From contig JAAAOL010000142.1 in NCBI GenBank assembly GCA_009908885.1, positions 1 through 10,451 on the forward strand: a stretch of 10,451 bases of DNA, given 5' to 3'. A program made the translations under genes and the position numbers. Below, in pieces: positions 1 through 5,175 of this stretch. This stretch comes from Bacteroidota bacterium. Lineage in GTDB: Bacteria > Bacteroidota > Rhodothermia > Rhodothermales > JAAAOL01. The notes under the pieces were generated by a model. That model was not told the DNA's origin. It was given only the letters and a program-made list of their open reading frames with translations, and did not search any database. The stretch's first letter is position 1. Each line of letters opens with the position of its first letter.

Positions 1-25
1 GCCATGGCAGATGGCGGCGAGGCCG
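1..25 (-). pseudogene. Fragment of a thiolase 3' end (copy 1, cut by window edge)
   Basis: Read on the minus strand these bases encode GLAAICHG, the active-site region near the C-terminus of the intact thiolase at 3869-5062. They match that gene's positions 3908-3932 at 24 of 25 bases. To the right, towards what would be the thiolase N-terminus, the similarity stops by about base 27, so this is a tail without a body. The left end continues outside the window, so the true extent and stop codon are not visible. Whether it is a relic of a duplicated gene or a recombination scar cannot be told from so short a piece. Confidence 0.55.
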
Positions 26-97
26 CGCCAAAAACCTACCCGAATGGCGAGCGTATAGGCTCCAGACGGAGTTTTATCGACAGCCGATCATTTCGCT

Positions 98-316
98 ATG
101 AGTGTACAAGACATATTGGCGGCGATTGACGCGCTTCCTGCCGAGGACCGCCGGAAGGTATACGCGGAGGTCGGGCGCAAGGAGCGCAACGACCCGGACG
201 CCCGCCCCTCAGCGCACGATCTCGCTCAGCACCTGATTAGCAGCGGCAGCGGCCTGCGTGACATCTCGACCAACAAGACCTACCTGGATGACCTGGGGAG
301 AAGCTCCCTGTCATGA
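98..316 (+). CDS. Candidate antitoxin of a PIN-domain toxin-antitoxin module
   Basis: This encodes 72 residues, beginning MSVQDILAAIDALPAEDRRK and ending in a polar tail with STNKTYLDDLG. The N-terminal part looks like a short amphipathic helix pair (ILAAIDALPAEDRRKVYAEV), as in many small antitoxin-like proteins that lack a classical ribbon-helix-helix. I do not recognise a named family. Function is inferred from context: the stop codon overlaps the start of the downstream PIN-domain gene in an ATGA arrangement, the typical order (antitoxin first, toxin second) and coupling of VapBC-type operons. If so, it would bind and mask the PIN active site and may repress its own promoter. No strong Shine-Dalgarno sequence precedes the ATG at 98. 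The C-terminal tail is the natural candidate for toxin contact. It could also be an unrelated small protein co-transcribed with a PIN nuclease. Confidence 0.65.
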   Translation: MSVQDILAAIDALPAEDRRKVYAEVGRKERNDPDARPSAHDLAQHLISSGSGLRDISTNKTYLDDLGRSSLS

Positions 317-723
317 GCGTGCTCGCCATCGCTGACACCGGCTTTCTGTACGCCTATCTCGATCCCGACGACCAGCATCACGCCTGGGCCCGCGAACAGT
401 TCACCCAGTTTCCTGCGTTCGTCACCTGCGAGGCGGTCCTTACCGAGGTGGCCCACCTGACGGGCACCCGGCTGAACAATCCCCACCTGGCGCTCGACAT
501 GATCGCGCTCGGCGTACTGGACATAGGCTACAGCGTGCATGGCGACGCGTCAGACCTGCGCGCATTGATGGCGAAATATGCAGACGTCCCGATGGATCTC
601 GCGGACGCGTGCCTCGTGCGCATGACGGAGCAGCACCGAAGACACACGCTTCTCACGGTCGATAGCGATTTCCTCATCTATCGCCGCCATGGCGATCAGG
701 TCATCAACGTGTTGACCCCGTAG
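313..723 (+). CDS. PIN-domain ribonuclease, VapC-like toxin candidate
   Basis: This encodes 136 residues, the usual length for a single PIN domain. Acidic residues expected of the metal-binding site are visible: Asp8 in the first strand (IADTGFLYAYLD), Glu45 in CEAVLTEVAHL, Asp98 with nearby Asp95 in the MDLADACLV segment, and Asp117/Asp119 in LLTVDSDFLIYRR. PIN proteins are Mg/Mn-dependent RNases; VapC toxins commonly cleave tRNA or rRNA and stop translation until neutralised. The start ATG overlaps the stop of the upstream small gene by four bases (ATGA), so the pair is probably translated in a coupled way. The module lies between two thiolase 3' fragments, which suggests it arrived as a unit. 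The fold assignment is firm. The role as a toxin is inferred from the gene order, because some PIN proteins have other RNA-processing roles. Confidence 0.85.
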   Translation: MSVLAIADTGFLYAYLDPDDQHHAWAREQFTQFPAFVTCEAVLTEVAHLTGTRLNNPHLALDMIALGVLDIGYSVHGDASDLRALMAKYADVPMDLADACLVRMTEQHRRHTLLTVDSDFLIYRRHGDQVINVLTP

Positions 724-740
724 CCTCTCGCGCTCGGCGC

Positions 741-833
741 TCACACCACCTCGACCGCCATCGCCGTGCCACCGCCGGTGCCGTGACAGATGGCGGCGAG
801 ACCGTGCTGCCCGTCGTGCTGGCGCAGCGCCTG
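741..833 (-). pseudogene. Truncated thiolase 3' tail (copy 2)
   Basis: On the minus strand this encodes the last 30 or so residues of a thiolase, including LRQHDGQHGLAAICHGTGGG and a final ...TAMAVEVV followed by a TGA stop at 741-743. It aligns without gaps to the 3' end of the intact thiolase gene (3869-3961) with about 11 mismatches in 93 bases. Several of these are synonymous or confined to the last residues, so the copy comes from a diverged paralogue and not from a fresh duplication. Similarity ends abruptly at about 833, one base before the terminal inverted repeat of the MITE-like element. The N-terminal 90 per cent of the gene is absent, so it cannot encode a working enzyme. Confidence 0.8.
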
Positions 834-834
834 T

Positions 835-853
835 TACGGTAACCCACGTGGTG
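835..853 (+). repeat. Left terminal inverted repeat of the MITE-like element
   Basis: TACGGTAACCCACGTGGTG. It pairs with 979-997 with two mismatches (positions 838 and 850). The thiolase-tail homology ends at the base just outside this repeat. Confidence 0.65.
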
Positions 854-972
854 TGTCATGGCTGACGGTCATGGCGAGCGAACGACGTGAACGCGGCTCG
901 CTCCTTGGAAGGGCGCTTCGCCCGGAGGAGGAAGATGCCTTCGTCGCTGTGCTCCTCGGAAGGACGTGCTCT

Positions 973-1001
973 TTGAAGCACAACGTGGGTTACGGTATTA
1001 T
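973..1001 (+). promoter_or_regulatory. Candidate outward promoter at the right end of the MITE-like element
   Basis: TTGAAG (973-978) and TATTAT (996-1001) are separated by 17 bases. They match the general sigma-70 -35/-10 consensus at four of six and five of six positions. The -10 is created partly by the element's end and partly by the flanking DNA. It points towards the T9SS genes, whose first intact start is at 1242. Bacteroidota housekeeping promoters usually follow a different pattern (TTTG / TAnnTTTG), which is not well matched here, so this is only a candidate. Confidence 0.3.
979..997 (-). repeat. Right terminal inverted repeat of the MITE-like element
   Basis: On the plus strand this reads CACAACGTGGGTTACGGTA, the inverted partner of 835-853. 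It also forms the spacer of a candidate outward-facing promoter (973-1001). Confidence 0.65.
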
Positions 1002-1041
1002 AAACAGCACGCCTTCGCTTGATATTCCACCCCCCCGCCCT

Positions 1042-1221
1042 ACAATAATTATGTTCACAGACGTCACTGGCCGCGAGGTGGCGCGCTTGCTCGATGGTGC
1101 CGTCGAGGCCGGAACCCACCGCGTGCGGTGGGATGCGTCATTGTCGCCGAGTGGTGTGTATATATACCGGCTGGACGCTGGGACCTTCACGAAGACCCGG
1201 CGCATGACGCTTGTGAAGTAG
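1042..1221 (+). pseudogene. Decapitated T9SS cargo gene: type A sorting-domain tail only
   Basis: The frame ending at the TAG at 1219-1221 reads TIIMFTDVTGREVARLLDG, then ends PSGVYIYRLDAG...TRRMTLVK. This is the second half of the T9SS type A C-terminal sorting domain seen in the two intact genes downstream (compare VHLAVYDVLGREVAVLVDG and SGMYLVRLNAG...TRSMTLMK). The signal peptide, propeller and first half of the sorting domain, including the YPNPFN motif, are missing. Homology starts at about 1042, right after a run of seven Cs at 1030-1036. An ATG at 1051 exists, but without a signal peptide the product could not be exported. It is the remnant of a third tandem unit whose 5' part has been lost, and the MITE-like element sits about 45 bases upstream of the break. 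Confidence 0.75.
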
Positions 1222-1376
1222 CACCAAGGGAGGTGGAAGCTATGCAGTACCTGCTCAGAACCGCACTCATTATCGCAGGCACCCTCGTCGCATGGACCGC
1301 GACGGCGCAAGACGTTACCTGGGAGCCGACGGCGGTAGACACGAGCCTGCACGTGCGCTCGCTCTTCGTGGCGACA
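1204..1376 (+). repeat. Direct repeat, copy A: gene junction plus leader of T9SS cargo genes
   Basis: This aligns without gaps to 2526-2698 (offset 1322 bases). The first part, covering the preceding gene's last codons and the ribosome binding site, has four mismatches. The following 135 bases, from the ATG at 1242 to 1376, are identical in both copies, including every third codon position. It marks the tandem-duplication unit of the T9SS genes. Confidence 0.85.
1226..1233 (+). promoter_or_regulatory. Ribosome binding site of the first T9SS cargo gene
   Basis: AAGGGAGG lies 8 bases before the ATG at 1242. This, with the signal peptide beginning exactly at MQYLLRT, sets the start at 1242 even though the frame is open further upstream to 1128. 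Confidence 0.75.
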
Positions 1377-2543
1377 AGCGGGACCATCTTCGCCGGTACT
1401 GACGGCGGATTGCTTCGCAGCACAGAGGAAGTTGACTCCTGGACGACAGCCGGCCCAGCAGGGGTAAACGACATGGTCCAGTTGCCCTCGGGCGTGCTTC
1501 TAGCTGCGGGGCGCGAGGGGGTGCATCGTTCCACCGATGTTGGTGAGACGTGGACGGAGGTGCTGCCGAAGCCCCTGCTCGATGAGTGCGGTGACATCTT
1601 GCAGTACACGTTCGTCACAGTCTATGCTGATGGACTTACACTTGCCGGTTCTATCGAAGAGGATGCAGCTGGGCCTTGCAAGATCATTGGACGAATGTAC
1701 AGATCCGACGATGATGGAAGAGTATGGTCAAGCATACGAGCGTCAGTTTTCGATCCACGTGTAGCTAGGCCTCTTTCCCTTGATACCCTGCTATATGCTG
1801 ATGACGGAGGCGGCATATCGTTTTATTTCAACGTAAATACCGATCAGCAAGTATCCAAGGAGTCAGTGACCTTGCTGGATGCTCCTGCTACGGCCTTAGT
1901 CATTAGTGACGAGGAGTTGATTTTCATAGGCACCGGCCTTCCCCTTGGCGGTTCCGGGCAAATCGGTCTCGGCATCTATCGCTCGCAGGATGGCGGCGAG
2001 ACGTGGCAGCAGGTCAACACAGGCCTGATCGACACGACCATCACCGATCTGGCTGTCTACCCCAATGGTACGCTACTGGCCGCTACTTACCGGGGCGGCG
2101 TCCACCGCTCCACCGACGGCGGCGATACCTGGCTTCCTCTCAATAGGGGCCTGCCCAGCCTCCAGGTCACCGCGCTGGCCGTCACCGACGAGGGCACCGT
2201 CTACGCAGGCACCGACCAGGGCATCTACCGCTCGACGCGGCCCATCGCCACCGACACGAAAGACGAACCCGCCCTCCCCGAGCGCTTCCACCTGGGAGCC
2301 AACTATCCCAACCCGTTCAACCCGCAGACGACGATCACGTACGCTCTGCCGCGCGGCACGGAAGTGCACCTGGCAGTCTACGACGTGCTGGGCCGGGAGG
2401 TCGCCGTGCTGGTGGACGGCACCCGGCCTGCGGGTCGGCACGCGGCGGTGTTTGAGGCGGGCAATCTGCCGAGCGGGATGTACTTGGTCCGGCTCAACGC
2501 GGGAGAGCACTTCGAGACCCGGAGCATGACGCTCATGAAGTAG
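1242..2543 (+). CDS. Secreted Asp-box beta-propeller protein with T9SS type A sorting domain (paralogue 1)
   Basis: This encodes 433 residues. Residues 1-22 form a signal peptide (MQYLLRTALIIAGTLVAWTA, cleavage likely after TAQ at 23). The body contains repeated Asp-box (BNR-type) motifs S/T-x-D-x-G-x-x-W: a degenerate one at 60-67, then STDVGETW 97-104, SDDDGRVW 155-162, SQDGGETW 248-255 and STDGGDTW 290-297. These point to a sialidase/Ycf48-like propeller. Residues about 350-433 are the T9SS type A sorting domain (YPNPFNP at 355-361, DVLGREVAVLVDG, SGMYLVRL), normally removed during outer-membrane translocation. No sialidase catalytic arginine triad is evident, so an enzymatic role is not supported; surface binding or a structural role is more likely. 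Cys116 and Cys146 are matched by two cysteines in the paralogue. The central part (about 1590-1960) is visibly AT-richer than the rest. Only 20 bases separate its stop from the next gene's start. Confidence 0.9.
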   Translation: MQYLLRTALIIAGTLVAWTATAQDVTWEPTAVDTSLHVRSLFVATSGTIFAGTDGGLLRSTEEVDSWTTAGPAGVNDMVQLPSGVLLAAGREGVHRSTDVGETWTEVLPKPLLDECGDILQYTFVTVYADGLTLAGSIEEDAAGPCKIIGRMYRSDDDGRVWSSIRASVFDPRVARPLSLDTLLYADDGGGISFYFNVNTDQQVSKESVTLLDAPATALVISDEELIFIGTGLPLGGSGQIGLGIYRSQDGGETWQQVNTGLIDTTITDLAVYPNGTLLAATYRGGVHRSTDGGDTWLPLNRGLPSLQVTALAVTDEGTVYAGTDQGIYRSTRPIATDTKDEPALPERFHLGANYPNPFNPQTTITYALPRGTEVHLAVYDVLGREVAVLVDGTRPAGRHAAVFEAGNLPSGMYLVRLNAGEHFETRSMTLMK

Positions 2544-2698
2544 CACCAAGGAAGGTGAAAGCTATGCAGTACCTGCTCAGAACCGCACTCATTATCGCAG
2601 GCACCCTCGTCGCATGGACCGCGACGGCGCAAGACGTTACCTGGGAGCCGACGGCGGTAGACACGAGCCTGCACGTGCGCTCGCTCTTCGTGGCGACA
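2526..2698 (+). repeat. Direct repeat, copy B: gene junction plus leader of T9SS cargo genes
   Basis: This is the partner of 1204-1376. Bases 2564-2698, encoding the signal peptide and the first 22 or so mature residues, are identical to 1242-1376. Confidence 0.85.
2548..2555 (+). promoter_or_regulatory. Ribosome binding site of the second T9SS cargo gene
   Basis: AAGGAAGG lies 8 bases before the ATG at 2564. It rules out the in-frame GTG at 2555, which lies inside this site, as the real start. Confidence 0.75.
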
Positions 2699-3862
2699 GG
2701 CAGGACCATCTTCGCCGGTACCGACGGCGGACTTCTGCGTAGCGTGGATGCAGGCGACTCCTGGACGGTAGCCGGCCCCGACGGAATCAATGCCTTTGCC
2801 GAAGACCAAAGCGGGACGCTTCTCACTGCGGGCGCTCAAGGAGTACACCGTTCAGAGAATGGAGGAGATTCCTGGACGCAGGTGTTGCCCAAACCTGAGA
2901 GTGACGAGTGTCTTGAACAATTTCTACAGTTCATCTATGTACTTTTTGTGCCAGATGGTAGGGCATTTGCTGCCTCGGTAGAGGAAGATTTAGGAAGCGG
3001 AGGCGGCGGCTGCAAAGCGAGTGGCCATCTATACCAATCTGACCGTGGCATCTCCTGGTCAAGAATACCGGCAGGATTTCCTGAGCCGAGAGCAGGCATC
3101 GTAGGTGACACAGGCACCTTCTACTATGGAAGTAACGGCGGTAGCATCTACAGGGCTACGGACTCCCAACTGCCTGGAACCTACCTTGAGACTTTCGGCG
3201 CCTCGGTAACTACCTTTGCTGTAATAAGTGAGAGCTTGTTCGCTGGTACCGGTTTTTATGCGGGAGACAATGAAGGTGTCGGTCGCGGCATCTATCGCTC
3301 GCAGGATGGCGGCGAGACGTGGCAGCAGGTCAACACGGGCCTGATCGACACGACCATCACCGATCTGGCTGTCTATCCCAACGGCACCCTCCTGGCCGCG
3401 ACCTACCGCGGCGGCGTCCACCGCTCCACCGATGGCGGCGACACCTGGCTTCCTCTCAACACTGGCCTGCCCAGCCTCCAGGTCACCGCGCTGGCGCTCA
3501 CCCAAGACGGCCACGTCTATGCCGGCACCGACGAAGGCATCTACCGCTCGGTGCGCGCCATTGGCACCGACACGAAACGCCCGCCGGGCGAGGTCCCTGA
3601 ACGGGTCCAGCTCCGCGCCAACTACCCCAATCCGTTCAACCTCCAGACGACGATCACGTATGCCCTGCCGCGTAGCGTGGCGGTGCGCCTGGCGGTCTAC
3701 GACGTGCTAGGGCGCGAGGTGGCTGTATTGGTCGACGATACCCGACCTGCGGGGCAGCACACCGTCACGTTCGAGGCGGGTGATCTACCGAGCGGGGTGT
3801 ATCTCTACCGGCTCGAAGCCGGGAATACTGTGTGGAGCGGGCGGATGCTGCGCGTGAAGTAG
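2564..3862 (+). CDS. Secreted Asp-box beta-propeller protein with T9SS type A sorting domain (paralogue 2)
   Basis: This encodes 432 residues with the same architecture as its upstream neighbour: an identical signal peptide (1-23), Asp-box motifs at 60-67 (SVDAGDSW), 97-104 (SENGGDSW), a shortened one near 159-165, 246-253 (SQDGGETW) and 288-295 (STDGGDTW), and a sorting domain from about 347. The sorting motif reads YPNPFNL in place of YPNPFNP. Residues 243-300 are almost identical to paralogue 1 in protein but carry many synonymous base changes, whereas the first 45 residues are identical in DNA. Residues about 112-240 share little beyond a Cys pair (116 and 150), an EED motif and scattered glycines. 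It contains a glycine run (GSGGGG, 144-149) that its partner lacks. It probably forms an operon with the upstream gene. Its stop lies 6 bases from the stop of the convergent thiolase. The role at the cell surface is unknown. Confidence 0.9.
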   Translation: MQYLLRTALIIAGTLVAWTATAQDVTWEPTAVDTSLHVRSLFVATGRTIFAGTDGGLLRSVDAGDSWTVAGPDGINAFAEDQSGTLLTAGAQGVHRSENGGDSWTQVLPKPESDECLEQFLQFIYVLFVPDGRAFAASVEEDLGSGGGGCKASGHLYQSDRGISWSRIPAGFPEPRAGIVGDTGTFYYGSNGGSIYRATDSQLPGTYLETFGASVTTFAVISESLFAGTGFYAGDNEGVGRGIYRSQDGGETWQQVNTGLIDTTITDLAVYPNGTLLAATYRGGVHRSTDGGDTWLPLNTGLPSLQVTALALTQDGHVYAGTDEGIYRSVRAIGTDTKRPPGEVPERVQLRANYPNPFNLQTTITYALPRSVAVRLAVYDVLGREVAVLVDDTRPAGQHTVTFEAGDLPSGVYLYRLEAGNTVWSGRMLRVK

Positions 3863-3868
3863 ATCGCC

Positions 3869-5062
3869 TCACGCCCGCTCGATGGCCATCGCCGTGCCGC
3901 CGCCGGTGCCGTGGCAGATGGCGGCGAGGCCGTGCTGGCCGTCGTGCTGGCGCAACGCGTGGAGGAGCGTCACCACGATGCGTGCGCCCGAGCAGCCGAT
4001 GGGATGGCCGAGGGCGATGGCGCCGCCGTGGACGTTGAGCACGTCGTGGGCAACGCCCAACTCGCGGTGAAACAGGATGCTATTGACGGCGAACGCCTCG
4101 TTGTTTTCGTAGAGGTCGAAGTCGCCGACCTTACGGTCGAGCTTTTTCATCAGGTTGTGCACCGCCGGAATCGGGGCCTCGGGGAAGCGCCACGGCTCGC
4201 CCGCCGCCCAGGCCCCACCGTTGATCTTGGCAATCGGTGTGAGGCCATGCGCTTCCACAGCATCAGCGCTGGCGAGTAGGAGCACCGCCGCGCCGTCTGA
4301 GATCTGCGAGGAATTGCCCGCCGTGAGCGTGCCGTCCTTCTGAAAGGCGGGGCGCAGGTTGCCCAGGCTCTCCGTCGTCGTGCCTTCGCGGACGCCCTCG
4401 TCCGTCGTCAGCGTCTTCATCTCACGCCGTGCGCGATACTCGACCGGGACGATCTCGGCGTCGAAGAAGCCCTCCTCGGCGGCCTTCGTCGCCCGCTGGT
4501 GCGAGGCTGCTGCCACCGCATCTAATTCCTCCCGCGAGATGCCCTTCTCGGCGATCAGGCGCTCCGTCTGTTCCCCCATCGCCTCGTCGGTCATCGGGTC
4601 AGACAGCCCGTCGCGAAACATGATGTCCTGAAAGTGATCGCTGTTCGTGGTCGGCATGTACTTGTAGCCCCAGCGCGCCCCCGCCGTCAGATAAAACCCG
4701 GCGTTCGACATCGACTCGGTGCCGCCCGCGAGCAGCAGGTCCGCCTCGCCCGCCTTGATCATGGTGGCGGCGTTCATGACGGCCATCATGCCCGAGGAGC
4801 ACACCATGTCGATCGCCATCGCGTCGACGTGCTCGGGGATGCCTGCCTTGAAGGCGGCCTGACGCGGGATCAGTTGCCCGTGCCCGGCGCGCAGGACGTT
4901 GCCCATGATGATGAGGTCGAGGGCGCCGCCGTCGACGCCGGTCTCCTCCAGCACCGCCTCCATGACGGGCGCGGCCAGGTCCGACGGGCCGAACTGCTGA
5001 AAGGCTCCACCGAACCGACCGATGGCCGAGCGGCGAGCGCTCACGATGTATACGTCGCGCAT
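3869..5062 (-). CDS. Acetyl-CoA acetyltransferase (thiolase)
   Basis: This encodes 397 residues, the normal length for a biosynthetic-type thiolase, which condenses two acetyl-CoA to acetoacetyl-CoA (or the reverse). It is a cytosolic enzyme feeding polyhydroxybutyrate, isoprenoid or fatty-acid routes. The catalytic set is complete: nucleophile Cys88 in DMVCSSGMMAVMNA, NEAFA at 321-325, His353 in GGAIALGHPIGCSGAR, and Cys383 in AAICHGTGGGTAMA. The start is placed at 5062 (MRDVYIVSARR) because GGAGG lies 6 bases upstream; the frame is open to 5086, but those extra residues are not family-like. It lies 113 bases after the YyaL-type gene on the same strand and converges with the T9SS gene. Its 3' end is duplicated, in diverged form, at 741-833 and 1-25. 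The exact substrate range cannot be set from sequence alone, so no gene symbol is given. Confidence 0.95.
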   Translation of the reverse strand: MRDVYIVSARRSAIGRFGGAFQQFGPSDLAAPVMEAVLEETGVDGGALDLIIMGNVLRAGHGQLIPRQAAFKAGIPEHVDAMAIDMVCSSGMMAVMNAATMIKAGEADLLLAGGTESMSNAGFYLTAGARWGYKYMPTTNSDHFQDIMFRDGLSDPMTDEAMGEQTERLIAEKGISREELDAVAAASHQRATKAAEEGFFDAEIVPVEYRARREMKTLTTDEGVREGTTTESLGNLRPAFQKDGTLTAGNSSQISDGAAVLLLASADAVEAHGLTPIAKINGGAWAAGEPWRFPEAPIPAVHNLMKKLDRKVGDFDLYENNEAFAVNSILFHRELGVAHDVLNVHGGAIALGHPIGCSGARIVVTLLHALRQHDGQHGLAAICHGTGGGTAMAIERA

Positions 5063-5067
5063 AGCTA

Positions 5068-5074
5068 TCCTCCG
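5068..5074 (-). promoter_or_regulatory. Ribosome binding site of the thiolase gene
   Basis: On the minus strand CGGAGGA, with core GGAGG at 5069-5073, ends 6 bases before the ATG at 5062-5060. It decides the start against the upstream in-frame ATG at 5086. Confidence 0.75.
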
Positions 5075-5175
5075 ATGTGATTCCATTTGCAGATCCTAGA
5101 TCCTGCCGCCGCACGGGGCGACAGCGCGCACGAAGCGCTTCCGGCTCGTAATGTATCAATAGCGATGCCCCGTCG

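Larger units (their letters stand above)
835..997. mobile_element. MITE-like element, 163 bp with 19-bp terminal inverted repeats
   Basis: The ends are imperfect inverted repeats. Bases 835-853 read TACGGTAACCCACGTGGTG, and the reverse complement of 979-997 reads TACCGTAACCCACGTTGTG: 17 of 19 positions agree, including an unbroken 11-base core. Both outer ends are the dinucleotide TA, which would fit a TA target duplication as made by IS630/Tc1-mariner-type transposases. The interior has no credible gene but holds several short hairpins: 874-879 with 896-901, 911-915 with 919-923, and 966-970 with 977-981. It also holds a 16-base direct repeat (900-915 and 951-966, two mismatches). A non-coding, structured, TIR-bounded segment of this size fits a non-autonomous element. 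No transposase is present in the window, and a single copy here cannot prove mobility. Confidence 0.6.

Noticed and set aside
833..999. Integron attC site (GTTAC-type cores at both ends next to a toxin-antitoxin module)
   Set aside because: The cores do not match the attC pattern GTTRRRY / RYYYAAC, there is no integrase, and the segment is a TIR-bounded unit, not a cassette boundary.
790..1041. An open frame running from the thiolase tail through the MITE-like element into the T9SS tail
   Set aside because: It joins antisense thiolase sequence, element interior and a sorting-domain fragment. Only the part after about 1042 resembles a protein, so it is a chance fusion of debris.
1986..2005. 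Shared string GATGGCGGCGAGA between Asp-box codons of the T9SS genes and the thiolase tails
   Set aside because: It is short, in an unrelated frame and strand, and explained by GC-rich codons for DGGET and for the thiolase residues. There is no wider similarity.
1242..3862. Sialidase assignment for the two Asp-box proteins
   Set aside because: Asp-boxes are structural. No catalytic arginine triad or nucleophilic Tyr/Glu pair can be identified, so a propeller protein is all that can be supported.
5063..5175. Terminator between the YyaL-type gene and the thiolase
   Set aside because: Only a 7-bp ACGGGGC/GCCCCGT pairing with a loop of about 45 bases is visible, without a T-run.
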